From Lentisphaerae bacterium WC36 (lineage in GTDB: Bacteria > Verrucomicrobiota > Lentisphaeria > Victivallales > SZUA-371): 64,000 bases of DNA. The first letter of the stretch is position 1; the number at the start of each line of letters is the position of its first letter. Both the position numbers and the translations under genes were made by a program. Below, in pieces: positions 1 through 8,986 of the stretch. Under the pieces are notes generated by a model that saw only the letters and a list, made by a program, of their open reading frames with translations, searched no databases and had not been told where the DNA came from. The stretch is from positions 3,156,230-3,220,229 of the forward strand of contig CP085689.1 in NCBI GenBank assembly GCA_020683205.1, in the 5' to 3' direction.

Positions 1-1
1 A

Positions 2-1186
2 AGTAATAATATTGAAATTCGAAATGTAGATAATGTTGTAATTGAGCGTGAAAAGAAAACTCTTGATTGGGATATCGAAAGCGTTAGCAAGGGTGAATAT
101 GCACATTTTATGCTGAAAGAAATTTTTGAGCAACCGCAAGTTTTAGCGAATAGTGTACGGGGACGGTATAATTTGGATTTAGCGACTGCAAATTTGGCAG
201 GGTTGAATTTAACGGCTCAAGATATTGTGAGATTGAATCGCATTGTTATTGCCGCGTGTGGAACAAGTTTGAATGCTGGCTTACTAGGGGAATATTATTT
301 TGAAGATTTAGCGCATATTCCAACAGAGGTTGATCAAGCTGCTGAATTTCGTTACCGTAATCCAATTATTGAGGTTGATTCATTGGTCTTGGCGGTAAGC
401 CAATCAGGAGAAACTGCTGATACGTTAGCTGCTGTTAATGAAGCTATTAATAAAGGTGCAATTGTTGCGGCTATTTGTAATAGTGTTGGTTCTACAATTG
501 CACGGCGTTGTGGACGAGGGGTTTATTTGCACGCAGGAGTGGAAGTTAGTGTTGCGTCAACAAAGGCTTTTACATGCCAAAGTGTTGTTATGTTATTAAT
601 GGCATTAATGTTTGGGCGTTGTCGTCGTTTAAATCAGCAAACAGGTCAGGATTTGATTGCCGAAATTATTAAAATTCCTCAATTAGTTGAAGAAGTTTTA
701 GCGCAAAGTGATGAAATTCATCGTATTGCAAAAAAGTATGTAAAATGTTGTAATTTCCTTTATATCGGGCGAGGATATTTGTATCCTGTTGCTCTTGAAG
801 GAGCTTTAAAGTTGAAAGAAATTAGTTATATTCATGCTGAAGGTTATCACGCCGCTGAGTTGAAGCATGGACCGATTGCTTTGCTATGTGAAGATACTCC
901 TGTTATGGCATTGGCAAATAAAATGCCTGGAAAGGATAAAGTTATTGGAAATATTCAAGAATGTTTAGCGCGCAAAGCACCAGTAGTGGTTACTGCAACT
1001 AAAAATGATGCTGATATTGAAAAATTAGCTGTTGATGATGTGATTTGGCTGCCTGAGGCAAGTGTATATACTACACCAATTATTACCGCTGTGGCTCTTC
1101 AATTATTTAGTTATTTTGTTGCTTTAGAGCGGGGGTGTGAGATTGATCAACCAAGAAATTTGGCAAAAAGTGTGACAGTAGAGTAA
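2..1186 (+). CDS. glmS: Glucosamine-fructose-6-phosphate aminotransferase, C-terminal part
   Basis: GlmS makes glucosamine-6-phosphate from fructose-6-phosphate and glutamine, the first step toward UDP-GlcNAc for peptidoglycan and LPS. The gene enters from the left edge: the open frame runs from base 2 without a start, so the N-terminal glutaminase domain with its Cys nucleophile lies outside. What is present is the end of that domain, the HFMLKEIFEQP linker, and both SIS sugar-phosphate isomerase domains. The motifs AVSQSGETADT, STKAFTCQ, EGALKLKEISYIHAEG and LKHGPIAL are typical, and the protein ends in the conserved KSVTVE. The internal ATG at 110 is not the real start. Identification is firm. 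Confidence 0.97.
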   Translation, partial: SNNIEIRNVDNVVIEREKKTLDWDIESVSKGEYAHFMLKEIFEQPQVLANSVRGRYNLDLATANLAGLNLTAQDIVRLNRIVIAACGTSLNAGLLGEYYFEDLAHIPTEVDQAAEFRYRNPIIEVDSLVLAVSQSGETADTLAAVNEAINKGAIVAAICNSVGSTIARRCGRGVYLHAGVEVSVASTKAFTCQSVVMLLMALMFGRCRRLNQQTGQDLIAEIIKIPQLVEEVLAQSDEIHRIAKKYVKCCNFLYIGRGYLYPVALEGALKLKEISYIHAEGYHAAELKHGPIALLCEDTPVMALANKMPGKDKVIGNIQECLARKAPVVVTATKNDADIEKLAVDDVIWLPEASVYTTPIITAVALQLFSYFVALERGCEIDQPRNLAKSVTVE

Positions 1187-1318
1187 AGATTATAATATAA
1201 AGTGTGTATTATTTGCACAGTTTTATTCTAGGATTGTGTGCAATTTGTGCATTTTTACTTTATTGATAAATTTTCAAATAAATTATTTTGAGCTGGAATT
1301 GTAAGAATTATAAAAAAT

Positions 1319-1334
1319 TGGCATTGATGATGCT
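1319..1334 (+). promoter_or_regulatory. Possible sigma-54 promoter in the glmS-cysS gap
   Basis: TGGCAT at 1319-1324, five bases, then ATGCT at 1330-1334. The GG and GC pairs have exactly the spacing of the two better sigma-54 sites upstream of flgB and fliW. The -12 box has A instead of the usual first T, so this is a weaker match. It faces a stretch with no gene that ends in an intrinsic terminator at 1451-1485. Confidence 0.35.
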
Positions 1335-1344
1335 ATAGAATATT

Positions 1345-1485
1345 TTTAAGTACTTAAAATGAGTATTGAAGTTTTTAAGATTGCTATAATATCAATAGTA
1401 AACTTAAAAAAATGATTCATTTTTCCTTAAATTTCTTTGTTTTTGTTTTGATACCTGAGATTAGTCGTCTCAGGTATTATTTTTG
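1345..1485 (+). ncRNA. Candidate small RNA between glmS and cysS
   Basis: The 421 bases between glmS and cysS hold no convincing reading frame. They do hold a possible sigma-54 site at 1319-1334, an extended -10 sequence (TGCTATAAT, 1382-1390), and a strong terminator hairpin ending near 1485. Transcripts from these would be about 140 or 90 bases long and would stop before cysS. In enterobacteria the GlmY and GlmZ RNAs regulate glmS, and sigma-54 can drive them. The parallel is suggestive only, because no sequence similarity was tested. Confidence 0.3.
1451..1485 (+). terminator. Intrinsic terminator upstream of cysS
   Basis: A perfect 10-bp stem (ATACCTGAGA, 1451-1460, with TCTCAGGTAT, 1468-1477) has a 7-base loop and is followed by TATTTTTG. 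It lies 265 bases after the glmS stop, so it more likely ends a separate transcript than glmS itself. Confidence 0.75.
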
Positions 1486-1607
1486 TAGTAGTTTAGTTAA
1501 AAAATATTTGCTTAGAAATGAGTTAAATTAACTTTACTAATAGCCTTTATGGTGGTAGTTTATAGATGATATTTTAAAATGAAATAAAATTAAGGATTAT
1601 AGATAAA

Positions 1608-3035
1608 ATGGCAGTGTATTTTTTTAACACTTTAAACAGAAAAAAGGAAGAGTTTAAACCGTTAAAAGATAATGAAGTTGGTTTTTATACTTGTGGACCT
1701 ACCGTTTATAATTTTGCACATATTGGTAATTTTAGAGCGTATATTTTTGAAGATTTATTGCGTCGTGCCCTAAAGTATCATGGTTATAAGGTGAAACAGG
1801 TGATGAATTTAACGGATGTAGATGATAAAACGATTCGTGATTCGCAAAAAGTTAAGATGAGCTTGAATGATTTTACCGCTCAATATAAGAAAGCATTTTT
1901 TGAAGATTTAAAGACTTTAAAGATAGAAGCGGCTGAAGTTTATCCAGCGGCAACTGACCATATAGCTGAAATGATTGAACTAATTGAAGTCTTAATGGAA
2001 AAAGGCTATGCATATCAAGCTAGTGATAAGTCAGTATATTTTTCAATTGCCAAATTCCCTGAGTATGGAAAATTGGCAAAAATTGATATGGAAAATCAAC
2101 GTGCAGGGGTTCGTATTGATACAGATGAGTACGAAAAAGATTCGGTAGCTGATTTTGCATTATGGAAAGCATATAGCGAAGCTGATGGTGATGTGATGTG
2201 GGATTCTCCATGGGGAAAAGGTCGCCCAGGATGGCATATTGAATGTAGTGCAATGAGTATGAAATATTTAGGAAAGACATTTGATATTCATACAGGAGGA
2301 GTTGATAATATGTTCCCTCACCATGAGGATGAAATTGCACAGAGTGAAAGCGCAAATGGCTGCACATATGTGAATTATTGGTTACATTGTGCTCATTTAA
2401 TTGTTAATGGTGAAAAAATGTCAAAATCATTGGGGAATTTCTTTACATTGCGTGAATTAATTGAAAAAGGTTATACTGGTAGTGAAATTCGCTGGGTATT
2501 ATTAGGAACACATTACCGCAAGAAGTTAAATTTTACATTTGAAGCGTGTGACCAAGCTCGAACTCAACTTAAAAAGTTTTCGGATATGTTTATTCAGTTA
2601 AATAAAGCACAAGGCGGTGCTGTAGTTGAAATTGATGTATTAATCTCTGAAACAGAAGAGCATTTTAAGCGTGCGATAGGTGATGATTTAAATATTTCAG
2701 ATGCGTTAAGCGCTGTTTATGGTTTGTATAATGGTGTTAAAAAATTAGTTAATGACAATTGCGCAGGGGATTACGCAAGTTTAGCTAAAAATGATGCAGA
2801 AAAAATTATTATACAGTTTAAACGTTTCAACGAAGTTTTAGATTGTTTAGATTTTGATGTTCAAGAGGAAATTGTTGAAATTGATGATGATATTCAATCG
2901 TTGGCAGAACAGCGTTTTCAAGCTCGTAATAATAGAGACTGGGCAGAAGCAGATCGTCTGCGTGATGAGCTTAAAGAGCGAGGCTATGTTGTTGAAGATT
3001 CTAAAGATGGTTGGAATTTAAAGAAAATAGATTAA
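1608..3035 (+). CDS. cysS: Cysteinyl-tRNA synthetase
   Basis: Class I synthetase that charges tRNA-Cys with cysteine. The 475-residue length is normal. The first zinc-ligand Cys is C29 in FYTCGPTVYN, the HIGH-type motif reads HIGN at 38-41, and KMSKS is at 270-274. The GWHIECSAM and DNMFPHHEDEIAQSE segments carry the other zinc ligands. The C-terminal end has the usual AEADRLRDELKERGY helix. The start is an ATG after AAGGATTATAGATAAA. nrdR follows 22 bases downstream, so cotranscription is likely. Confidence 0.98.
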   Translation: MAVYFFNTLNRKKEEFKPLKDNEVGFYTCGPTVYNFAHIGNFRAYIFEDLLRRALKYHGYKVKQVMNLTDVDDKTIRDSQKVKMSLNDFTAQYKKAFFEDLKTLKIEAAEVYPAATDHIAEMIELIEVLMEKGYAYQASDKSVYFSIAKFPEYGKLAKIDMENQRAGVRIDTDEYEKDSVADFALWKAYSEADGDVMWDSPWGKGRPGWHIECSAMSMKYLGKTFDIHTGGVDNMFPHHEDEIAQSESANGCTYVNYWLHCAHLIVNGEKMSKSLGNFFTLRELIEKGYTGSEIRWVLLGTHYRKKLNFTFEACDQARTQLKKFSDMFIQLNKAQGGAVVEIDVLISETEEHFKRAIGDDLNISDALSAVYGLYNGVKKLVNDNCAGDYASLAKNDAEKIIIQFKRFNEVLDCLDFDVQEEIVEIDDDIQSLAEQRFQARNNRDWAEADRLRDELKERGYVVEDSKDGWNLKKID

Positions 3036-3057
3036 AATTTTAAAAGGGTTAAATACT

Positions 3058-3510
3058 ATGCGTTGTCCACGATGTGGAGAGAAAGAAGATAAAGTTATTG
3101 ATTCAAGATCGGTTAAGGATGATTCGGCTGTACGTCGGCGTCGTGAATGTTTGAACTGTAATTATCGTTTTAGCACATTTGAGCAAGTAGTTCAAGCGGA
3201 ATTACGGGTTATTAAAAGCCATAGTGATGATCGAGAAGACTTTAATCATGAAAAACTACGTCGTGGGATAAAGAATGCATGCTATAAACGCCCTGTGAAA
3301 ACAGAAGATATTGATCGAGTTGTAGACGAATTAAATGTGGCAATTCACCAAGAATTTGATAAGGAAGTTTCGAGTCGAGAGATTGGGGAACGTGTAATGA
3401 ATGCATTAAAAAAACTCGATCAAGTCGCATATGTAAGATTTGCGTCGGTTTACCGACAGTTTAAGGATATTGAGGAATTTATCGAAGAGATTAGGTTGTT
3501 AGGAAAATAA
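3058..3510 (+). CDS. nrdR: Transcriptional repressor NrdR
   Basis: NrdR represses ribonucleotide reductase genes in response to ATP/dATP levels. The 150 residues carry the N-terminal zinc ribbon (C3, C6, C31, C34) with the DSR..DD..VRRRREC signature, followed by an ATP-cone domain from about residue 49. Length and layout match the family exactly. It lies between cysS and a second ATP-cone protein that starts 27 bases downstream, and all three are probably on one transcript. Confidence 0.97.
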   Translation: MRCPRCGEKEDKVIDSRSVKDDSAVRRRRECLNCNYRFSTFEQVVQAELRVIKSHSDDREDFNHEKLRRGIKNACYKRPVKTEDIDRVVDELNVAIHQEFDKEVSSREIGERVMNALKKLDQVAYVRFASVYRQFKDIEEFIEEIRLLGK

Positions 3511-3537
3511 TGAGATAAAATTTAAGGCAAGGTTTTT

Positions 3538-4611
3538 ATGATTAAGATTTCAGATTATTCGTTAAAAGTAATGAAGCATGATGGCTCAATTGTTGATTTT
3601 GAGGTTGAGAGACTACAGTCTGGAATTATTAAAAGCTGTTTAGAAGCTGGCGTTAGAGAAGTTTGGATTGCTGAAGATATTGCACTTTCAATTGAATATG
3701 CGCTGATGCAGGCTGAGAATCAACAAAAATATTTTTCGATTTCTGATATTAATTCCTTAGTTATCAAAATTTTAGAAAAAACTGGTTACGCTGACGTAGC
3801 AGAGGTGTATCTAAGAACAAATTCTACTACGGAAGTAAAATATATTTCCGATTACGCAGTAATTTGTGATTTAATTAGCAAACATTTGAGTTTGCACTCC
3901 AATAAGTTAACTGATATTGCTTCATCTGTTGTTCAAGCAAGTGAAATGCTTAATATTGATGAAGCGAACCCATCGCTGTATATCGAATTAGCGAAATTTT
4001 ACCGTGATCGTCAGTGGAATCAACAGCAAAATAGGTTGGCGCTTGATGAAGTGGATCATTTACAACATATTAATAGTAGCACAACTTCAAGTTGGTTATT
4101 ACATCGCCGTGATATTTTAGAGCAATTAAATGCGCCAACAATCGAATTAATTAATAATCGAATTATTCATATTGCAGGGATCAGTCAACTTTTCCCAGCA
4201 ATTAAAATTGATTTTAGAATTAGCCGTTTTGCAGGTTATTTGGAGCTTGATATTCCAATTACAGAGATGGTGATGATTCCTAATTTTAATCAGATTGCTG
4301 AAGCACTAGATGATATTGTTAATGCTGTGCGTGATTTATATAACCGTTCCTCTAATAAAGGTTATGAAGAGGTTGATTTTTTCGCTGATTATGATTTTAG
4401 CGAAGAAGAACTTCTTAAACAAAAAGATAATCTTTTAGAGCTAAAAGATGGTGCGCAAATTCCAGTATATTTAAATGTTAGTGATATGTCAGCATTTGCT
4501 TGTAAACAAATGTTTTCGACATGGCCAGAGGCGGCAAGCGGGTGCCGCGATATGTTATCTTTTTTAGAAAAGATGCTTAATTTTAATATATTTAAAATTA
4601 TTGTCAAATAA
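3538..4611 (+). CDS. ATP-cone domain protein of unknown function
   Basis: The first 95 or so residues look like an ATP-cone: VMKHDGSIVDFEVERLQSGI, then an ISDINSLVIKILEKTGYADVAEVYLR helix pair. This is the nucleotide-sensing module of NrdR and of ribonucleotide reductases. There is no zinc ribbon and no reductase domain. The remaining 260 residues (357 in total) match nothing I recognise and contain acidic helical stretches. Its position directly after nrdR suggests a role in sensing deoxynucleotide pools or in reductase regulation. That role is inferred from position and the N-terminal domain only. Confidence 0.7.
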   Translation: MIKISDYSLKVMKHDGSIVDFEVERLQSGIIKSCLEAGVREVWIAEDIALSIEYALMQAENQQKYFSISDINSLVIKILEKTGYADVAEVYLRTNSTTEVKYISDYAVICDLISKHLSLHSNKLTDIASSVVQASEMLNIDEANPSLYIELAKFYRDRQWNQQQNRLALDEVDHLQHINSSTTSSWLLHRRDILEQLNAPTIELINNRIIHIAGISQLFPAIKIDFRISRFAGYLELDIPITEMVMIPNFNQIAEALDDIVNAVRDLYNRSSNKGYEEVDFFADYDFSEEELLKQKDNLLELKDGAQIPVYLNVSDMSAFACKQMFSTWPEAASGCRDMLSFLEKMLNFNIFKIIVK

Positions 4612-4659
4612 CCAACCAGTAAGTGGGAAATAAATAATTTTTTTGAAGGAGACATATTT

Positions 4660-4971
4660 ATGAAAGCTAAAGAGATAGAAGTCAAAAAAGTTTTATCGAT
4701 GGGAAAATGTTATGATTTTTTCAGTAGATATGGGTATTTTATCTATGAAGAAAGTGAGGATCTACTAGTTTTAAAAAAGTCAGGAACAGCATGGGCTTTT
4801 TCTCTAAAACATTTTCCCCTTGAACTCTCCTTTAAAATTATTGGAAAATCAACTACTGTTTCATTGAAATATGATACATGGGTACTGTTTGACACTGGTG
4901 ATTTAAGAGAAGAGCTTCATAGAATTTACAATATAATTGAAGCTCATTCACAAAAGCTTATAGCGAAATAG
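4660..4971 (+). CDS. Small hypothetical protein, 103 residues
   Basis: The gene has a good ribosome binding site (AAGGAG) upstream of its ATG. The product is soluble, with an N-terminal helix, several predicted beta strands (DLLVLKK, LSFKII, VSLKYDTWVLF) and a C-terminal helix. It has no signal peptide or membrane segment. The layout loosely resembles the cytosolic part of the two paralogous proteins at 32.6-33.6 kb, but similarity is too weak to claim homology by eye. Function is unknown. Confidence 0.6.
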   Translation: MKAKEIEVKKVLSMGKCYDFFSRYGYFIYEESEDLLVLKKSGTAWAFSLKHFPLELSFKIIGKSTTVSLKYDTWVLFDTGDLREELHRIYNIIEAHSQKLIAK

Positions 4972-4977
4972 TATAAT

Positions 4978-5107
4978 GGGTGCTTCTATAAATAGAATAG
5001 TCTATTAAAATTTATTCTTTTTGTTTGATTCAACAATGTTTAAAAGTAACCGTCTAAAAACTGAAAATCACTAAATTTTTCTTCAAAATTAATTTTTAGA
5101 AATACCC
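4978..5107. repeat. MITE-like repeat, copy A
   Basis: A 130-bp non-coding element has imperfect terminal inverted repeats: GGGTGCTTCTATAAAT on the left, and GGGTATTTCTAAAAATTAA as the reverse complement of the right end. The interior segment TTCTTTTTGTTTGATTCAAC near 5016 is shared with copy B at 15645-15810. It fills the gap between two convergent genes. Confidence 0.6.
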
Positions 5108-5116
5108 TTAAAGTAA

Positions 5117-5866
5117 TTAGCTTTGAAATAGTTCATAGATGAATTTTAAATATTCTTCAATAGGCACTAGTTCAAAGAACTCTTTGCGGTTAATTGAAAT
5201 CGTTAGCACATTATCAGAGATTGAAAACTTTTTGAATACTTTTACATATTTGCTATTTTTAGGTTTTTCTAATTCTTTTTTTATAATATCATTAGCAAGG
5301 TCACACGCTGGTACAGATAAAGTCCCAGCTTTAATTTGAGTTACCTTAATATCATTAGTGCCATCTTTGATGTATGGTGTCACATTAGCTCTAATGTTGA
5401 TATAGCTTCCAAAAGGAGTCCAGTATTTGCTTTTGCCTGAGAAGCCAACAATTAATTGATTTTCTTCAATGAAACAATTAACTTTTTTATCAGAAAAATC
5501 CTTCAATTGTTTAATATTTAAGAGGTTTGGGGCAAGGCTACGTTGGGCTGTAAAAAACATTTTAAAAAATAAATTAACTTCATTTTTACTAAGCCTTAAA
5601 GTAAAAGTATCTTTTTGATTATGCGTAAAAAATTTACCTTGTACAGCTGCAAGTTTTGATGCTAAAGCTAATCGATTGAAGGTGTTAGATGAAACTTTAC
5701 TGTTGTTTTTAGGTAGAGACCCAGAACTTGAAAAAATCATTGCCAGCAAAGTCGAAAGAATTAAAAGAATTAATAAAAAAAATCCAGCAATAAAAGAAAG
5801 AATTGCTTTTTTTAATCCAAACTTTGATTTTTTCTTACTACTTTTTGGGTCCTCTTTAGTCATCAT
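5117..5866 (-). CDS. Single-span membrane protein, hypothetical
   Basis: This 249-residue protein has a lysine-rich cytosolic start (about residues 1-22), one strong membrane segment around residues 24-48 (ILSFIAGFFLLILLILSTLL) and a roughly 200-residue outer part. The outer part alternates hydrophobic and polar residues, as in a beta-rich periplasmic domain. It starts 25 bases after tsaB on the same strand and is probably cotranscribed with it. I do not recognise the family. Confidence 0.7.
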   Translation of the reverse strand: MMTKEDPKSSKKKSKFGLKKAILSFIAGFFLLILLILSTLLAMIFSSSGSLPKNNSKVSSNTFNRLALASKLAAVQGKFFTHNQKDTFTLRLSKNEVNLFFKMFFTAQRSLAPNLLNIKQLKDFSDKKVNCFIEENQLIVGFSGKSKYWTPFGSYINIRANVTPYIKDGTNDIKVTQIKAGTLSVPACDLANDIIKKELEKPKNSKYVKVFKKFSISDNVLTISINRKEFFELVPIEEYLKFIYELFQS

Positions 5867-5891
5867 TACACCTGTTAATTTTCTTATAAAT

Positions 5892-6608
5892 TTATTTGTA
5901 TGCGGCGGGTCTTATATATTCAAGTTTACTTAAGTTATTATCAAATTCAATAGTGCTATTTTTTATTAAAGATATTATGTTTAAAGAATCAATTTTGATT
6001 ATATTTGAGAGTTGCTCAGCTGGCATTATCGCCTTAATTTGTTCATAATCTTTACTTAGGCAAATAGATAAAGAAAAATCAAAATTAAGTGTTTTATTAT
6101 TGTCGTATGGAGATATTAAAATTCCGTCATTAATTGAATTAAAGCTTTCGTTATTTAAAACTAATTCTCCATTGTCTATGGGGTGGAGATTGCCATGTTT
6201 AAACTGTAAAGAGAACAATAGTAATTCGTTATTAAAGCCGTTAAAATAAACCGCCACTTTGTCGTTATTTTTCAATGAGGTGATTTTTTTACTCGGCAAA
6301 GCTCCAGTAATTGCAATTGCACTTGGAACACAACGAGCAACGTTTTTGCGACCGAAACAGAGTCCGCTAACTAATGAGGCAACTAATCTTAATCCTGTAA
6401 AACTTCCAGGCCCTGAACCAATAGTCCATTTTTCTATATTTTTTAAAGAAATATTTTCTCTTTCTAATAATTCAATTAACCATGGGGTTAGTTGAGAAGA
6501 GGTTCGTCCAGTGAAAGGTTTGTGCTCGTTAATTAAGACAGTATAGTTTTTATCAGTAATTGCAAAAAATGCTTCGTTTCCCGATAAATCTAATGCCGCG
6601 TAATACAA
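5892..6608 (-). CDS. tsaB: tRNA threonylcarbamoyladenosine biosynthesis protein TsaB
   Basis: TsaB is the scaffold partner of TsaD in making the t6A modification of ANN-decoding tRNAs. It is an ASKHA-fold pseudo-enzyme. The N-terminal AALDLSGNEAFFAI strand-turn and the segment WTIGSGPGSFTGLRLVASL are the family signature (usually GPGSFTGLRIG). The 238-residue length is normal. The C-terminal half is divergent and Asn/Lys-rich. Confidence 0.92.
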   Translation of the reverse strand: MYYAALDLSGNEAFFAITDKNYTVLINEHKPFTGRTSSQLTPWLIELLERENISLKNIEKWTIGSGPGSFTGLRLVASLVSGLCFGRKNVARCVPSAIAITGALPSKKITSLKNNDKVAVYFNGFNNELLLFSLQFKHGNLHPIDNGELVLNNESFNSINDGILISPYDNNKTLNFDFSLSICLSKDYEQIKAIMPAEQLSNIIKIDSLNIISLIKNSTIEFDNNLSKLEYIRPAAYK

Positions 6609-6782
6609 AATGTTTTCTCCAGTAATATTAAAAAAAAAATAACGATATTAATTTAAATGAATTTAGACTTTAACAGGTAAAATTGCAAATCTATTGAGTC
6701 ATATTATTGCAATAAGTTATAAATCTATTATATTGATTTAAATAATAAGACTTGTTATTGAAATAAAGGAAAAAATATAATA

Positions 6783-7625
6783 ATGCAGTTGTTTGACAGT
6801 CATTTTCATTACTATAATAAAAAAATTGATAAAAAGACAAAACAGGAAACTTTGATTAGCCCTCAAGAATATTTTGAGAGCATCAAAAGCGACGAATTAA
6901 AATATATGCTTTGTTGCGGCGGGAATCTCGCTACGACATTAATGTCTCAGCAATTTGCCGAAGAAATTCCTAATAGTTATTTTGCGGCTGGAGTCCATCC
7001 TCACGAAGCTGGATTGTTTGCAAAAAAATTTGAAAATAATATTAGTTTAGCTGTGGCTGAATTTCAACAGTTTATTGGTCATGAGAAATTGGTCGCAGTT
7101 GGTGAAATTGGACTGGATTATTTTTATGAACATTCAGAGCGAAAAGTGCAGTGTGCGGTATTGGAAGGTTTTCTAGAGTTTGCTCTTGAAAATAATTTGC
7201 CAGCGATAATTCACTGCCGAGACCGTGATGAAACTAATAATGCGCTTGCATATAAAGATGCGTATTCTTTATTGAGTGATTTTAAACAAAGTAATGGGCG
7301 TTTTGAAGTTCATTGTTTTGCCGGAACTCCGCATTGGTGTGATGAATTTTTAGCCCTTGACGCCATGGTTGGAATAAGTGGAATTATAACATTCCCAAAA
7401 GCGCAGAATATTCGTGAATTGTTGCCTTTAATTCCTGATGAAAGGTTATTAATTGAGACGGATTCTCCTTATTTAGCGCCAATTCCATATCGTGGTAAAG
7501 AAAATAAACCATCGTATGTTATCGAAGTGGCGAGAAAAATTGCTGAAGAGAAGGCAATGAATTTAGAAGATGTTGTCGAATTAACTACAAAGAATGCGTT
7601 GTCATTCTTTAAAATTGAAAAGTAG
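6783..7625 (+). CDS. tatD: TatD-family metal-dependent hydrolase
   Basis: Amidohydrolase-type TIM barrel with DNase activity in characterised members. The metal and catalytic motifs are all present: SHFHY near the start, VGEIGLDYFY, AIIHCRDRDE, EVHCFAGT and LLIETDSPYLAP, with the usual PYRGKENKPSYV end. At 280 residues it is slightly longer than the usual 260, because of an insert after the first strand and another near DRDETNNALAYKD. The start has an AAAGGA binding site. The next gene begins 8 bases later, so an operon is likely. Confidence 0.93.
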   Translation: MQLFDSHFHYYNKKIDKKTKQETLISPQEYFESIKSDELKYMLCCGGNLATTLMSQQFAEEIPNSYFAAGVHPHEAGLFAKKFENNISLAVAEFQQFIGHEKLVAVGEIGLDYFYEHSERKVQCAVLEGFLEFALENNLPAIIHCRDRDETNNALAYKDAYSLLSDFKQSNGRFEVHCFAGTPHWCDEFLALDAMVGISGIITFPKAQNIRELLPLIPDERLLIETDSPYLAPIPYRGKENKPSYVIEVARKIAEEKAMNLEDVVELTTKNALSFFKIEK

Positions 7626-7633
7626 GGGATAGT

Positions 7634-8986
7634 ATGAAGTTTTCAAAATTTGGTGATAAATTTACTGCAGAAAGCGGAATCTTAAAATTAATGAATGATC
7701 TTGGAAATGCTATTGCTGAAAGTGTGGCAGGGAAAGGTGATATTTATATGCTTGGAGGAGGAAATCCAGCACATATTCCGTTGGTACAACAACATTTTCG
7801 TGAACAAATGGAGGAGTTATTAGCTTCGACAAATGGCTTTGAAAATGCGGTTGGAAATTATTCGTCAGCGGTTGGAGAGATACGTTTTTGTGAATCTTTA
7901 GCGCGCTTATTAACTAAAGAATTAAATACTGAAATAAAGCCAAGCAATATTGCTTTGACCAATGGTAGTCAAAATGCATTTTTCTTTTTGTTTAATTTGT
8001 TAGGTGGAACAACGACAGAAGGGGTCAAGCGTAAAATTTTACTACCTTTAGCCCCTGAATATATTGGTTATGCAGATGCGGGGTTAGAGGATGATTTTTT
8101 CGTTGCGGCTCAACCGTTAATGCGTCAAACTGCAAAAAATCGTTTTAAATACTACATTGATTTTGCAAAAGTTAACGAAATTTTAAAAAATGATGAAATC
8201 GCGGCAATTTGTGTTTCACGACCAACTAATCCTACTGGTAATGTTTTAACTGACACAGAGGTTGCTAAATTAACGATTATTGCTGAAGAAAATAATATTC
8301 CATTGATTATAGATAATGCTTATGGAACACCGTTTCCAAATATTATTTTCACAGAGGCGACTCCGGTTTGGAATGAAAATATTATTTTATCGATGAGTTT
8401 GTCTAAATTAGGATTGCCGAGCTCTCGAACTGGCATTGTCGTGGCGTGTGAAGAAATTGTTGAAGCTATTAGTAAAATGAATGCAATTATTAATTTAGCG
8501 CCAAACGGTATGGGGGTGGCGGTGGCATCAAAAATTGTTGAAACTGGTGAAATTATACATTTAAGCAAAAATGTTATTCGCCCATATTATGAACAGCGTT
8601 CTCAAGCAGCGGCCAAAAAGTTAGATGAAGCATTGTGTCATGCAGGGATTGATTATTACCTTCATGAACAGGAGGGAGCCTTATTTTTATGGTTATGGTT
8701 ACCAACATTACCAATTAGCTGTGAGCAGTTATATAACCGTCTCAAAGACCGTGGAGTTATTGTAGTTTCTGGCCATTATTTCTTTACTGGTCTAGATGAA
8801 GACTCTTTGGATGATTTTGGTAAAATTGTTAATGCTAATTATTCAGATGGCGATATGTTGCCGTTTAATAAAAAGCACCTTGATCAATGTTTGAGAATAT
8901 CTTTTGTGATGGAAGAGCAGATTATTAATAAAGGGTTAGAAATTTTAGCTGACGAAATTAAACAGGTTTTTGATGAATTTGAGTAG
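7634..8986 (+). CDS. avtA: Valine-pyruvate aminotransferase family protein
   Basis: Fold-type I PLP enzyme of the AvtA group, which moves amino groups between valine and pyruvate/alanine. The 450 residues contain the NPAHIP opening, TNGSQNAFFFLFN, SRPTNPTGNV for cofactor contact, and the PLP-lysine segment SMSLSKLGLPSSRTG. The C-terminal domain has CLRISFVM with the carboxylate-binding Arg. It overlaps the start of truA by 14 bases. Substrate assignment follows the family and is less sure than the fold. Confidence 0.88.
   Translation: MKFSKFGDKFTAESGILKLMNDLGNAIAESVAGKGDIYMLGGGNPAHIPLVQQHFREQMEELLASTNGFENAVGNYSSAVGEIRFCESLARLLTKELNTEIKPSNIALTNGSQNAFFFLFNLLGGTTTEGVKRKILLPLAPEYIGYADAGLEDDFFVAAQPLMRQTAKNRFKYYIDFAKVNEILKNDEIAAICVSRPTNPTGNVLTDTEVAKLTIIAEENNIPLIIDNAYGTPFPNIIFTEATPVWNENIILSMSLSKLGLPSSRTGIVVACEEIVEAISKMNAIINLAPNGMGVAVASKIVETGEIIHLSKNVIRPYYEQRSQAAAKKLDEALCHAGIDYYLHEQEGALFLWLWLPTLPISCEQLYNRLKDRGVIVVSGHYFFTGLDEDSLDDFGKIVNANYSDGDMLPFNKKHLDQCLRISFVMEEQIINKGLEILADEIKQVFDEFE

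Noticed and set aside
2020-2367. Minus-strand frame inside cysS
   Set aside because: It is the shadow of the coding frame of cysS and has no features of its own. Similar shadows occur in most genes.
4660-4971. Homology of the 103-residue protein to the paralogous pair at 32.6-33.6 kb
   Set aside because: Only the order of strands and helices looks alike. There is no shared motif strong enough to claim kinship.
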